A stretch of DNA of 43,654 nt from Elusimicrobiota bacterium (GTDB taxonomy: Bacteria; Elusimicrobiota; Elusimicrobia; Elusimicrobiales; UBA9959). Shown one piece after another: positions 31,526-38,950 of this stretch. The stretch lies in contig JAUSCK010000127.1 in NCBI GenBank assembly GCA_030651035.1, positions 1-43,654 on the forward strand. Direction: 5' to 3'. The notes under the pieces were generated by a model, which saw only the letters and a program-made list of their open reading frames with translations, had not been told where the DNA came from and did not search any database. Within the stretch, counting starts at the first letter, position 1. Each line of letters opens with the position of its first letter. A program made the position numbers and the translations under genes.

Positions 31526-33673
31526 ATGTTCAAACAAGACAAGATCAGCGCTATACGGGCCGGGCTGGAGTCCATAGTCGGCAGGGAGAACGTCCGCACC
31601 GACGAGGCCGAGATACTCATGTATTCCTACGACGCCGGCATGGCCCGCGCCCGCCCCGACATAGTGATAAACTTCACCGCCGCGGAGCAGGTCGCCCCGG
31701 TGGTAAAATTGTTTTACGGGGCCGGCATTCCCTTCCTGCCCCGCCTGGCGGGGACCAACCTTTCCGGCGGCACCATCCCCCTCAGGGGCGGGGCCATACT
31801 CAACCTGTCCCGGCTTAAGAAGATACGGCAGATAGACACAGGCGCCCGCCTGGCCCTGGTGGAGCCCGGCGTGGTGAACCTTGAGCTGCAGAAGGCGCTG
31901 GAGCCTTTCGGTTTCTTTTACGCCCCCGACCCCTCCAGCCAGAAAGTCTCCACCATAGGCGGGAACGTCGGGGAGAACGCCGGCGGCCCGCTCTGCCTGA
32001 AATACGGCGTCACCTCCGACAATGTTGAAAAGCTGGAAGTGGTGACCCCGCAGGGCGAAGTGAGGACCTGGTCATACAAAGACCGGGGGCCGGACCTGAT
32101 GAGCGTTATAGTCGGTTCGGAGGGCACGCTGGGGATAGTGACCAGCGCCTGGCTTAAGATACTGCCCATTCCGCCCCTCATCAAGACCGCCTCGGCGGCT
32201 TTTCCTTCGCTGGAAAGCGCCCTGGGCGCGGTGACCCGCATCATTGGCAGCGGCATACTGCCCCGCGCCCTGGAGGCGATGGATAAAGTATCGATGGACG
32301 CCGCCCGGCTCGGCAAAGCGGACCCTTTTCCCGGCGGCACCGAAGCCGTGCTGATAATAGAGCTGGACGGCTCAGAGGAGGCCGTCCTGGCGGCGGAGCT
32401 TGAGACCGTGCACAAGATCTGCGCGGATAACGCGTGTTCCGCTTTTAAAATGGCCGGTGACGAAGCCGAGCGGACGCTGCTGTGGGCCGCCCGCAAGGGC
32501 GCCTACCCGGCCATGGCCCGCCTTGCCCCCGACGTGCTGGTAGAGGACGGCGTGGTGCCGAGGCCCCGCCTGCCCGAGGCCCTGAGGGAAACCCGCGCGA
32601 TAATTTCAAAGTACAAGCTCACGGCCGGCCTGCTTTTTCACGCCGGGGACGGGAACCTGCACCCCAACATACTTTTCGACCGCCGGGACATACAGGAAGT
32701 GAAGCGCGTAAGGAAAGCCGGCTATGAGATACTCAAGTCCTGCATACGGCTGGGCGGGACCATTTCCGGCGAGCACGGCATAGGCGTTGAAAAGAGGGTG
32801 GCGATGAACTGGCTCTACGGCCGCGAGGAGCTGGATTTTTTTCAAAGCATAAAGCGGGCCTTTGATCCGGCCGGCCTGGCGAACCCGGACAAGATACTGC
32901 CCGTGGCCACCGAGAAGGCCGCCGGCGCCCCTGGGTCGCAGGCTTTCGGAAGCCAGTTCGCCGGCCAGGAGAAGTCTTCCGTGTTTTCAGGCAGGGCCGC
33001 CCTGAGCCCGGCCGCGCGCGGCATTCTGGACGAGCTGCGCCTGCGCTCCGATGCCGGCGCCAGGACCGCGGTGACGGGCCTGGGCACCAGGCTGAAGGCG
33101 GAGAGAATAATGGAAGGCGCCAGGCCGCTGGGACTGGGAAGGCTTTCCGGCGGGGCCGAGATAGACAGGGAAAACCTGACCGCCAGGGTGGAAGCCGGTT
33201 TATCTTTTGAAGAGCTGGACGGGCAGCTAAGGGCGGCCGGGTTTTACCTGGACCTGCCCCCGCTGAAAGGCAGCGTAGGCGGATTGATCGCCTCAAAGGC
33301 CTGCCCGGAGATACGCGGCACCCTGCTGGGCCTGGAGGTGGCGCTGGCGGACGGCTCGCTGCTGGAGCTGGGCGGGAAAACCGTAAAGAACGTGGCCGGC
33401 TACGACGCGGTAAGGCTGTTTTGCGGCTCGCTGGGCGCCTACGGCGTAATAATAGCCGCCACTTTCAAACTCCGCGCCGGACCCGCCCCGCACTTTGGCC
33501 CGGGCACGGGAAAAAGTGCGGGGCTGGCCCCGGCCCGGGAGCCGCTTAAGGAGGCTCCGGACTGGGACGCCTTTGAGCCTGAAGCTATACACCGCAGGCT
33601 TAAAAAAGAATTTGACCCGCGTAACCTCCTCAACCCCTGGGTATATAGAGGGGAAGGTTTGAGGGATGAGTGA
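31526..33673 (+). CDS. GlcD-GlcE fusion: FAD-linked 2-hydroxyacid dehydrogenase
   Basis: This 715-residue protein joins two FAD-binding_4 units. Residues ~1-465 are a complete GlcD-like enzyme: RLAGTNLSGGTIP (about 73-85), STIGGNVGENAGGP, IVGSEGTLGIVT, AGDGNLHPN, SGEHGIG (about 413-419) and ANPDKILP. Residues ~470-715 resemble GlcE: AVTGLGTRLK, KGSVGGLIAS and KTVKNVAGYDAVRL, ending FDPRNLLNPW. Glycolate oxidase normally uses separate GlcD and GlcE. It oxidises glycolate or D-lactate and passes electrons to the Fe-S protein encoded next. Residues ~654-666 are encoded by a palindromic element (33485-33524). Confidence 0.9.
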   Translation: MFKQDKISAIRAGLESIVGRENVRTDEAEILMYSYDAGMARARPDIVINFTAAEQVAPVVKLFYGAGIPFLPRLAGTNLSGGTIPLRGGAILNLSRLKKIRQIDTGARLALVEPGVVNLELQKALEPFGFFYAPDPSSQKVSTIGGNVGENAGGPLCLKYGVTSDNVEKLEVVTPQGEVRTWSYKDRGPDLMSVIVGSEGTLGIVTSAWLKILPIPPLIKTASAAFPSLESALGAVTRIIGSGILPRALEAMDKVSMDAARLGKADPFPGGTEAVLIIELDGSEEAVLAAELETVHKICADNACSAFKMAGDEAERTLLWAARKGAYPAMARLAPDVLVEDGVVPRPRLPEALRETRAIISKYKLTAGLLFHAGDGNLHPNILFDRRDIQEVKRVRKAGYEILKSCIRLGGTISGEHGIGVEKRVAMNWLYGREELDFFQSIKRAFDPAGLANPDKILPVATEKAAGAPGSQAFGSQFAGQEKSSVFSGRAALSPAARGILDELRLRSDAGARTAVTGLGTRLKAERIMEGARPLGLGRLSGGAEIDRENLTARVEAGLSFEELDGQLRAAGFYLDLPPLKGSVGGLIASKACPEIRGTLLGLEVALADGSLLELGGKTVKNVAGYDAVRLFCGSLGAYGVIIAATFKLRAGPAPHFGPGTGKSAGLAPAREPLKEAPDWDAFEPEAIHRRLKKEFDPRNLLNPWVYRGEGLRDE
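33485..33524 (+). repeat. Coding palindromic element, copy 1 (in glcDE)
   Basis: Perfect 12-base arms, GCCCCGCACTTT (33485-33496) and AAAGTGCGGGGC (33513-33524), flank a 16-base spacer. The frame reads A-P-H-F-G...K-S-A-G. The same arms recur in the OsmC gene at 36555-36597 in a different reading frame. Confidence 0.9.
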
Positions 33674-33705
33674 TGAGGGATAAGGAAAACTCGGGGACCA
33701 CTTCA

Positions 33706-35163
33706 ATGAGCGACAACAACTTGACGGACAGCGAAGAGCAGGTTAAAACCACCTGGGAGCCGGACTACGACCAGTCCTCGCCGGGAGCGCGCCATTTCCA
33801 CAACGAAGTGAACGAGCTCTACCCCCATGAGAGCGCCGACAGGCACCTGGGCGCCCTGCTTACCGACCTGGGAGAAAGGAATCTTTACGACGCGGCCGCG
33901 CAGTGCAACCGCTGCGGCTATTGCGAGACCTCCTGCCCCACCTACATGCTGACCGGCCGGGAAACCATATCCGCGCGCGGCCGCAACCAGTTCGTGCGGA
34001 TGCTGGTGGAAGGGCAGGCGAGGGACCCGGTCGCGGCGACCGAGTCCCTGTCTACATGCTTATTGTGCGGCGCCTGCTCCAGCGCCTGCTACGCCAAAGT
34101 TCCGACTCCCGACATAGTGCTTGAGGGCAGGCGCGCCCTGACCGGCTACGGGGAGGGCTTCTTCGCCCGGGCCGCCGTAGGCACGCTGCTGAACGCGCCG
34201 CGGCTCTTCGCCTTCTGGCTGAAGTTGGCTTATCTCGCAAAGATGACCGGCCTTCCCCGGCTGGCGGCCCGCATGGGGCTTTACGACTTTATAGGCATGC
34301 CCGGGCTGGCGGAAGCGGAGAGCGCTATAGAGCACACGCCCCTGCGCTTCGCCTCCGAGATCCTGCGCAGGGACCAGGAGCTGAAGCCGCAGGGCAAAAG
34401 GCAGGCCAACTGGGCTTATTTCGCGGCGTGCGGTCCCAATTTTGTTTTCACGGAGATAGCCCTTGCCACCGTGCGGGTGCTTAAAAAGAACTGCGGCGAC
34501 GGCGTCTTTACGGATAACCTCTGCTGCGGCCTGATGGCCCACAATTACGGCCGCCTCGGCGACGCCCGCGAGTTCGCCCGCCGCAACATAGCCCGCTACG
34601 AGGAACTTAAGGCCGGGCTGGGTGAATTCCCGGTCATAGCCGACTGCTCGTCGTGCGCGGCCTTCATGAAATCCTATGAGCAGCTTTTTACGGGGGACGA
34701 GGAATGGCGCCCCAGGGCCAGGGCTTTCGCGGCGGCGGTAAAAGACATACTGGAGTTCATCCCCCCGGAAAAAGCCGGGCGCGCCGCGCCCGCCGCGCTT
34801 GCGCAGGCCGGCCGCGTCACCTACCACGATTCCTGCCGCGCGGCCCACGGGCAGGGGCTGCGGGCCGAGCCCAGGGCGGTGCTGCGCAAGCTGGCCGGCG
34901 AGCAGTACCGCGAGCTGCCGGAAAGCGACTGGTGCTGCGGCGGGGCCGGGGCTTTCGCCTTCACCCAGCCGGAGATCTCCAGGGCTGTGCTGGACCGCAA
35001 GCTCAGGAACATAGCCTCGGTGCAGGCGGACACGGTGGTGGTCGGCGCCACCTCCTGCCTGGCGCAGATCAACGCCGGGCTAAGGGAAGCCTACCCCTCC
35101 GCCAGGGCGGTGCACTACAGCGTGTTCCTCGACGAAGTGACAAGGGAAGACGGGCAGCAATAG
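33706..35163 (+). CDS. GlcF/LldE-like Fe-S oxidoreductase with two CCG domains
   Basis: I start it at 33706 (MSDNNLTDS), after GGGGA; starts at 33670 (GTG) or 33673 are possible but lie in repeat-like DNA overlapping the previous stop. The protein has about 485 residues. Two 4Fe-4S sites are visible: CNRCGYCETSCP (about 80-91) and CLLCGACSSACY (about 126-137). Two CCG domains follow: DNLCCGLMAHNYG with DCSSCAAF, and DSCRAAHGQ with WCCGGAGAF. It carries electrons from the GlcDE flavoprotein to the quinone pool or another acceptor at the membrane. This matches GlcF or LldE roles. Confidence 0.9.
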   Translation: MSDNNLTDSEEQVKTTWEPDYDQSSPGARHFHNEVNELYPHESADRHLGALLTDLGERNLYDAAAQCNRCGYCETSCPTYMLTGRETISARGRNQFVRMLVEGQARDPVAATESLSTCLLCGACSSACYAKVPTPDIVLEGRRALTGYGEGFFARAAVGTLLNAPRLFAFWLKLAYLAKMTGLPRLAARMGLYDFIGMPGLAEAESAIEHTPLRFASEILRRDQELKPQGKRQANWAYFAACGPNFVFTEIALATVRVLKKNCGDGVFTDNLCCGLMAHNYGRLGDAREFARRNIARYEELKAGLGEFPVIADCSSCAAFMKSYEQLFTGDEEWRPRARAFAAAVKDILEFIPPEKAGRAAPAALAQAGRVTYHDSCRAAHGQGLRAEPRAVLRKLAGEQYRELPESDWCCGGAGAFAFTQPEISRAVLDRKLRNIASVQADTVVVGATSCLAQINAGLREAYPSARAVHYSVFLDEVTREDGQQ

Positions 35164-35187
35164 ATCTGCCGCGAACTTGAGTATTTA

Positions 35188-35220
35188 TTGACAGTCGTTT
35201 TACCGGGATAATGCTAGAAT
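35188..35220 (+). promoter_or_regulatory. Promoter-like region of the HD-GYP gene
   Basis: A perfect -35 TTGACA (35188-35193) precedes two -10 candidates: GATAAT (35207-35212, spacer 13) and TAGAAT (35215-35220, spacer 21). Neither has the usual 17-base spacing, so the exact boxes are unsure. TAGAAT lies six bases before the ATG and no Shine-Dalgarno is present. Confidence 0.4.
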
Positions 35221-35226
35221 AATTCT

Positions 35227-36387
35227 ATGACCAGGGTCGAAGAACTTGAAAACCGCCTGCGCCTCCTTGTGAATTTCGGCGGGGTCGTGTCCAAGGAAAC
35301 CAACCTTAACAAGCTGCTTGAGCTGATCGCCGAGCAGGTTAAGGCCATTTTGGTCTGCGACCGCTGCAGCGTCTTCATCCTTGACCGCCAGACCAACGAG
35401 CTCTGGTCCAAGGTGGCGCTGGGGATGCAGCACACCGAGATACGCGTGCCTTTCGGCAAGGGCATAGTGGGGCACGTGGCCTCCACCGGGCTGACGCTCA
35501 ACATCAATGACGCCTACCAGGACGACCGCTTCACCCACGACATCGACCGCCTCACTGGCTACCGTACCCGCAGCATACTGGCCATGCCGCTTAAGAACGT
35601 AAGCGGCCACATCATAGGCGTGTTCGAGGCCATGAACAAGAACGGCACGCCTTTTAATGTGGACGACGAGGGCATACTGCAGCTTATAAGCTCGCTGGCC
35701 GCCTCGGGCATCGAGAACGCGCAGCTTTACGAGAGCCTCTCCAAGTCCCAGCTGGAAACTATTTACCGCCTGGCCGTCACCGCCGAATACCGCGACCAGC
35801 AGGACACGGCCATACACCTGCGGCATATAAGCGAATACTCCGCGCTGATAGCGCAGGGCCTCGGCCTGCCGGAACGCGAGGTGGAGAACATCCGCTACGC
35901 GAGCCCGCTGCACGACATCGGCAAGGTGGGCATAGCCGACGCCATACTGCTGAAGCCGGGCAAGCTGACCGTGGAAGAATTCGAGGAGATGAAGAAGCAC
36001 ACCGTCTACGGGGCCAAGATACTCTGCAACGCGGAGAGCTCCCTGCTGCAGATCGCCTGCAAGGTGGCCGGCTCGCACCATGAGAAATTCGACGGCACGG
36101 GCTACCCTGCCCGCCTGAAGGCCGAGCAGATACCCATCTACGCGCGCATAGTTTCGGTGGCGGATGTATTTGACGCCCTGTGCGCGCAGCGCGTATACAA
36201 GCCAAAATGGGATCCCCAGAAGGCCCGCGAGTATATACTCGGGGAAACAGGCAAGGCCTTTGACCCCTTAGTTGTGGAGGCCTTCGAGAAGGTTTACGGC
36301 GAGATCCTCAAGATGCACGCCATAGGCGACGGCAAGAGCACCATCATCCCCGGCATAACCAAAGAGCTGCACCGCCATACTTATTAG
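35227..36387 (+). CDS. GAF-HD-GYP cyclic-di-GMP phosphodiesterase
   Basis: This 386-residue protein has an N-terminal GAF domain (about 20-175, CDRCSVFILD, VPFGKGIVGHVA, SILAMPL) and a C-terminal HD-GYP domain (about 180-365). The metal-binding motif HDIGKVGI and the signature HHEKFDGTGYP are intact, as is the late SVADVFDALCA. Such proteins hydrolyse cyclic-di-GMP or related dinucleotides; GAF senses the signal. It is soluble. It stands alone with its own terminator. Confidence 0.92.
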   Translation: MTRVEELENRLRLLVNFGGVVSKETNLNKLLELIAEQVKAILVCDRCSVFILDRQTNELWSKVALGMQHTEIRVPFGKGIVGHVASTGLTLNINDAYQDDRFTHDIDRLTGYRTRSILAMPLKNVSGHIIGVFEAMNKNGTPFNVDDEGILQLISSLAASGIENAQLYESLSKSQLETIYRLAVTAEYRDQQDTAIHLRHISEYSALIAQGLGLPEREVENIRYASPLHDIGKVGIADAILLKPGKLTVEEFEEMKKHTVYGAKILCNAESSLLQIACKVAGSHHEKFDGTGYPARLKAEQIPIYARIVSVADVFDALCAQRVYKPKWDPQKAREYILGETGKAFDPLVVEAFEKVYGEILKMHAIGDGKSTIIPGITKELHRHTY

Positions 36388-36409
36388 GCACAGGCCGGCC
36401 GGAGCCCGC

Positions 36410-36439
36410 AAAAGAGCCTGAAACTTTCAGGCTCTTTTT
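36410..36439 (+). terminator. Intrinsic terminator after the HD-GYP gene
   Basis: AGAGCCTGAAA pairs with TTTCAGGCTCT around a single C, followed by a run of five T. It lies about 20 bases after the stop codon. The next gene, OsmC, therefore needs its own promoter. Confidence 0.92.
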
Positions 36440-36474
36440 GCATCTAATAGTTAGAAACATTAAAGGAGAACATT

Positions 36475-36912
36475 ATGAGCGACATGGAAATAGTATTCCC
36501 GGGCGGAAAAAAGATCAGCGCGCTGTGGCACGGTTTTGAAATAAAGACGGACCAGCCCCGCACTTTGGCTGCTGGCTCAGCGGAAAAAGTGCGGGGCCAG
36601 CCGGCCGGCGGCGGCGGCGAAGGCTCGGCCCCCACACCTTTCGACCTTTTCCTGGCCTCGCTGGGGACCTGCGCCGGGATCTTCGCGCTGGGCTTCATAC
36701 AGTCCAGGGGGCTGAGCGCCGAGGGATTAAAAATAAACGTTTCCTTTGAACAGGACGAGGCCACCCACCTCCTGAGCAAGGCGGCCATGAGGATAACCCT
36801 GCCCAAGGACTTCCCCCCCAAGTACAAAGACGCCGTCATAAAAGCCGCCGAGCAGTGCCTCGTAAAGCGCACCATGGACAACCCCCCCGCTTTCGAGATT
36901 ACGGCGGTTTAA
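36475..36912 (+). CDS. OsmC family peroxiredoxin-like protein
   Basis: This 145-residue protein has both catalytic cysteines of the OsmC/Ohr family: SLGTCAGIFALGF (about residue 65) and QCLVKR (about 122). OsmC proteins reduce organic hydroperoxides, but many YhfA-like members have unknown activity. Between the usual DQP (about residue 26) and the GGG...APTPFDLFLASLG block there is an extra ~15-residue insert, RTLAAGSAEKVRGQ, encoded by the palindromic element at 36555-36597. Its start has a good AAAGGAG. The insert would lie in a surface loop. Confidence 0.9.
   Translation: MSDMEIVFPGGKKISALWHGFEIKTDQPRTLAAGSAEKVRGQPAGGGGEGSAPTPFDLFLASLGTCAGIFALGFIQSRGLSAEGLKINVSFEQDEATHLLSKAAMRITLPKDFPPKYKDAVIKAAEQCLVKRTMDNPPAFEITAV
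36555..36597 (+). repeat. Coding palindromic element, copy 2 (in osmC)
   Basis: The same 12-base arms as in glcDE: GCCCCGCACTTT (36555-36566) and AAAGTGCGGGGC (36586-36597), here around a 19-base spacer. The two copies differ in length by exactly three bases. The frame differs from copy 1: it reads P-R-T-L...K-V-R-G here. Confidence 0.9.
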
Positions 36913-36918
36913 AAAGCC

Positions 36919-36985
36919 ATTCACATGGATGAGCAGGATGGACAGGATAAAAGATCCTGTATATCCTGTCTATCCATGTTCGATT
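36919..36985 (+). repeat. Dispersed palindrome, family B, copy 2
   Basis: CACATGGATGAGCAGGATGG with ACAGGAT is matched by ATCCTGTCTATCCATG. It lies between the convergent OsmC and WecA-like genes and may end transcription from either side. Copy 1 is at 181-258. Confidence 0.8.
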
Positions 36986-37007
36986 TTATATAAGCCGGGA
37001 AACGGTC

Positions 37008-38045
37008 CTATATCTTTATCTTGGCGATGGCGATGCCGACCAGGATGAATTCCACGGCGAGCACGCTGACGATCAATACGCCCCAGCCCAGCGGCACCTG
37101 GGTGATGAGCCACGCGAAGACCGAGAGGCCGAGCGTGACCAGCGAGGAGAGCCGGACTACCCGGCGCCGCGAAAAGCCTATCTTTTCCAGCCTCAGCGCG
37201 AAGTGGTCATTGCTGCCGAGGAATGGGGAATGCCCCCGCCTCATGCGCATCACCGAAACGAAGAGGGTGTCGTAAATGGGCACGGCCAGGATGAACAGCG
37301 GGGCGTAGACGCCCAGCGGGTTCACGTCGGTGTATTTCGTACCCATGGCCACCACCGCCAGCACGAAGCCGCAAAGCAGGCTGCCGGAATCGCCCATGAA
37401 GATCTTGTATTTATGGGAAACATTGTAAGGCAGGAAACCCAGCGCCGCGCCCGCCAGGGACGCCGAGGCGAAATTCACGTAGATGGATTCCGACGGGAAG
37501 GCTATAAGCAGGAAGCCGAAGGACGCCAGCGCGGCCTGCCCGGACGAAAGCCCGTCCATGATGTCGATGATATTAAAAGCGTTCGAGACCCCCACTATCC
37601 AGAGGACGCTCAGCGCGAAAGACAGGTACTCCGGCTGTATGAAGTGTATCCGTATGCCGTAGTAGGCGGTGAAGGCGGCCACCGCGAACTGCACGGCGAA
37701 CTTGGTCTTGAAGCCGAGGCCGTGCGGCTTGCGCATGTCGTCGATAAATCCCAGGGCGAACATCACCGCGCCGCCGAGCAGCAGCACCCGCAGGTCGCGC
37801 AGTGTGCCGGTGGGGAAAGAGGTGTAGAAACGCATGAAGACCAGCGACGCCGCGAAGGCGAAAAAAACAGCCGCCCCCCCCAGCAGCGGCGTGGGGAGCT
37901 TGTGGGTCTTTATGTCGGTAGGCTTGTCCAGGTGACCGAACTTCAGCGCCAGCAGCCGCAGCAGCGGGGTAAAGCCCAGCGAAAGCAGGAGGGGCAGGAG
38001 GAAAGCCAGGAAGTAAAGCCTGAAATTTTCAAGCAGGTCATTCAT
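37008..38045 (-). CDS. WecA/MraY-like polyprenyl-phosphate sugar-phosphate transferase
   Basis: This 345-residue protein has about 10-11 transmembrane helices. Marks of the GT4 PNPT superfamily are GGAAVFFAF, FALGFIDDMRK (metal Asp pair, about 94-104), NAFNIIDIMDGLSSG (about 155-169), IFMGDSGS (about 216-223) and the loop SNDHFALRL near 280. It moves a sugar-1-phosphate from a UDP-sugar to undecaprenyl phosphate at the inner membrane, starting glycan assembly. WecA/TagO-like is more likely than true MraY, because the neighbours are glycan genes. It lies 55 bases after the GT2 gene on the same strand. Confidence 0.88.
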   Translation of the reverse strand: MNDLLENFRLYFLAFLLPLLLSLGFTPLLRLLALKFGHLDKPTDIKTHKLPTPLLGGAAVFFAFAASLVFMRFYTSFPTGTLRDLRVLLLGGAVMFALGFIDDMRKPHGLGFKTKFAVQFAVAAFTAYYGIRIHFIQPEYLSFALSVLWIVGVSNAFNIIDIMDGLSSGQAALASFGFLLIAFPSESIYVNFASASLAGAALGFLPYNVSHKYKIFMGDSGSLLCGFVLAVVAMGTKYTDVNPLGVYAPLFILAVPIYDTLFVSVMRMRRGHSPFLGSNDHFALRLEKIGFSRRRVVRLSSLVTLGLSVFAWLITQVPLGWGVLIVSVLAVEFILVGIAIAKIKI

Positions 38046-38100
38046 ACTTTTTTGTCGCGGGCTTTAGTCGCAGGCGGGAGCGGACAGGCGGGCGGCGGGA

Positions 38101-38820
38101 TCATACTTCAAAATCCGCACGCCTGAGTGTCAGCCGGAGCTTAAGGATCTTAAGCACGCCTTTTATGGCGTCCTTGTAATTTATCTTCTTGCCCTCGTGC
38201 CTGGAGCGGGAGGCGTACGTCACTGAAAGTTCCTCGAACCTGAGCCCCAGGAAAGCCATCTTGCAGGACATCTCGGCCTCTATCTCGAAACCCGTGGAGA
38301 CCAGGCGCATTTTTTTAAGGAGCGGGGCGCGGAAGGCCTTGTAGCAGGTATAGGAATCCGTCATTCCGGCGCCGAAAAAAAGGTTGACCAGGAAAGTGAG
38401 GAACAGGTTTCCCCAGAGATAGAGCATGTTATAGGTGTCGGCCCTGCCCTGGAGGAACCTTGAGCCGAACACCGCATCGGCCCTGCCCTCCTCTATGGGC
38501 TTTACGATGGAAGGGATGCAGTTCGGGTCGTATTCCAGGTCCGCGTCCTGGACTATCACGATATCGCCGGACGCGGCGTTGAAGCCGGTAAGAAGTGCGC
38601 CGCCCTTCCCGGTGTTTTCCTCGTGCTTTATGATCTTCAGGTCGAAGGGAAATTCTTTAGAGGAAATAGCCTTGTCCACCCATTCCCGGGTGCCGTCGCT
38701 GGAGCCGTCGTCCACCACTATAACTTCTTTTTCAAGAACCACGCCGGCAAGGGCTTTCAGCACGGCCGGCAGCGTCTTCATCTCGTTGTAAGATGGAATT
38801 ATTATGGTGGTTCTCATCAT
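38101..38820 (-). CDS. GT2 dolichyl-phosphate mannose synthase-like glycosyltransferase
   Basis: This 239-residue GT-A enzyme has TTIIIPSYNEMKTLP (about 4-18), IVVDDGSSDGT (about 34-44), GKGGALLTGF, and the DxD metal site QDADLEYDP (about 90-98). The Cys/Tyr-rich SYTCYKAFR and FEIEAEMSCKMA blocks are typical of the DPM1-like group, which loads a sugar onto a polyprenyl phosphate lipid. No C-terminal membrane helices are present. It is probably the donor for the divergent GT39-type transferase. M1 or M2 may be the true start. Confidence 0.9.
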   Translation of the reverse strand: MMRTTIIIPSYNEMKTLPAVLKALAGVVLEKEVIVVDDGSSDGTREWVDKAISSKEFPFDLKIIKHEENTGKGGALLTGFNAASGDIVIVQDADLEYDPNCIPSIVKPIEEGRADAVFGSRFLQGRADTYNMLYLWGNLFLTFLVNLFFGAGMTDSYTCYKAFRAPLLKKMRLVSTGFEIEAEMSCKMAFLGLRFEELSVTYASRSRHEGKKINYKDAIKGVLKILKLRLTLRRADFEV

Positions 38821-38825
38821 CCATC

Positions 38826-38831
38826 ATTATA
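38826..38831 (-). promoter_or_regulatory. Extended -10 of the GT2/WecA-like operon, leaderless
   Basis: On the minus strand TGT precedes a perfect TATAAT, forming an extended -10. The first ATG begins five bases later and a second follows at once. No Shine-Dalgarno is present, so the mRNA is probably leaderless. Confidence 0.55.
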
Positions 38832-38892
38832 ACAAAAGTGTGGAAACAATGACCAAGCCCCGGCCCGCGCGCCGCCCTGGCTGGCGCAGATA

Positions 38893-38901
38893 TGGTAAAA
38901 T
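38893..38901 (+). promoter_or_regulatory. Extended -10 of the GT39 transcript
   Basis: TGGTAAAAT forms an extended -10 (TGn before TAAAAT). The transcript would begin near 38908, just before a 12-codon reading frame that is coupled to the GT39 gene. Confidence 0.4.
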
Positions 38902-38911
38902 TTCCATCGTT

Positions 38912-38950
38912 ATGAAGACTCCACGCCGCGGCGGAAAAGCCGCAAGATGA
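38912..38950 (+). CDS. Possible 12-residue leader peptide coupled to GT39
   Basis: A short frame M-K-T-P-R-R-G-G-K-A-A-R ends in TGA, overlapping the GT39 start in ATGA. It is basic and has no obvious family. It may be only translated to couple the next gene, or it may not be real. Confidence 0.3.
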   Translation: MKTPRRGGKAAR

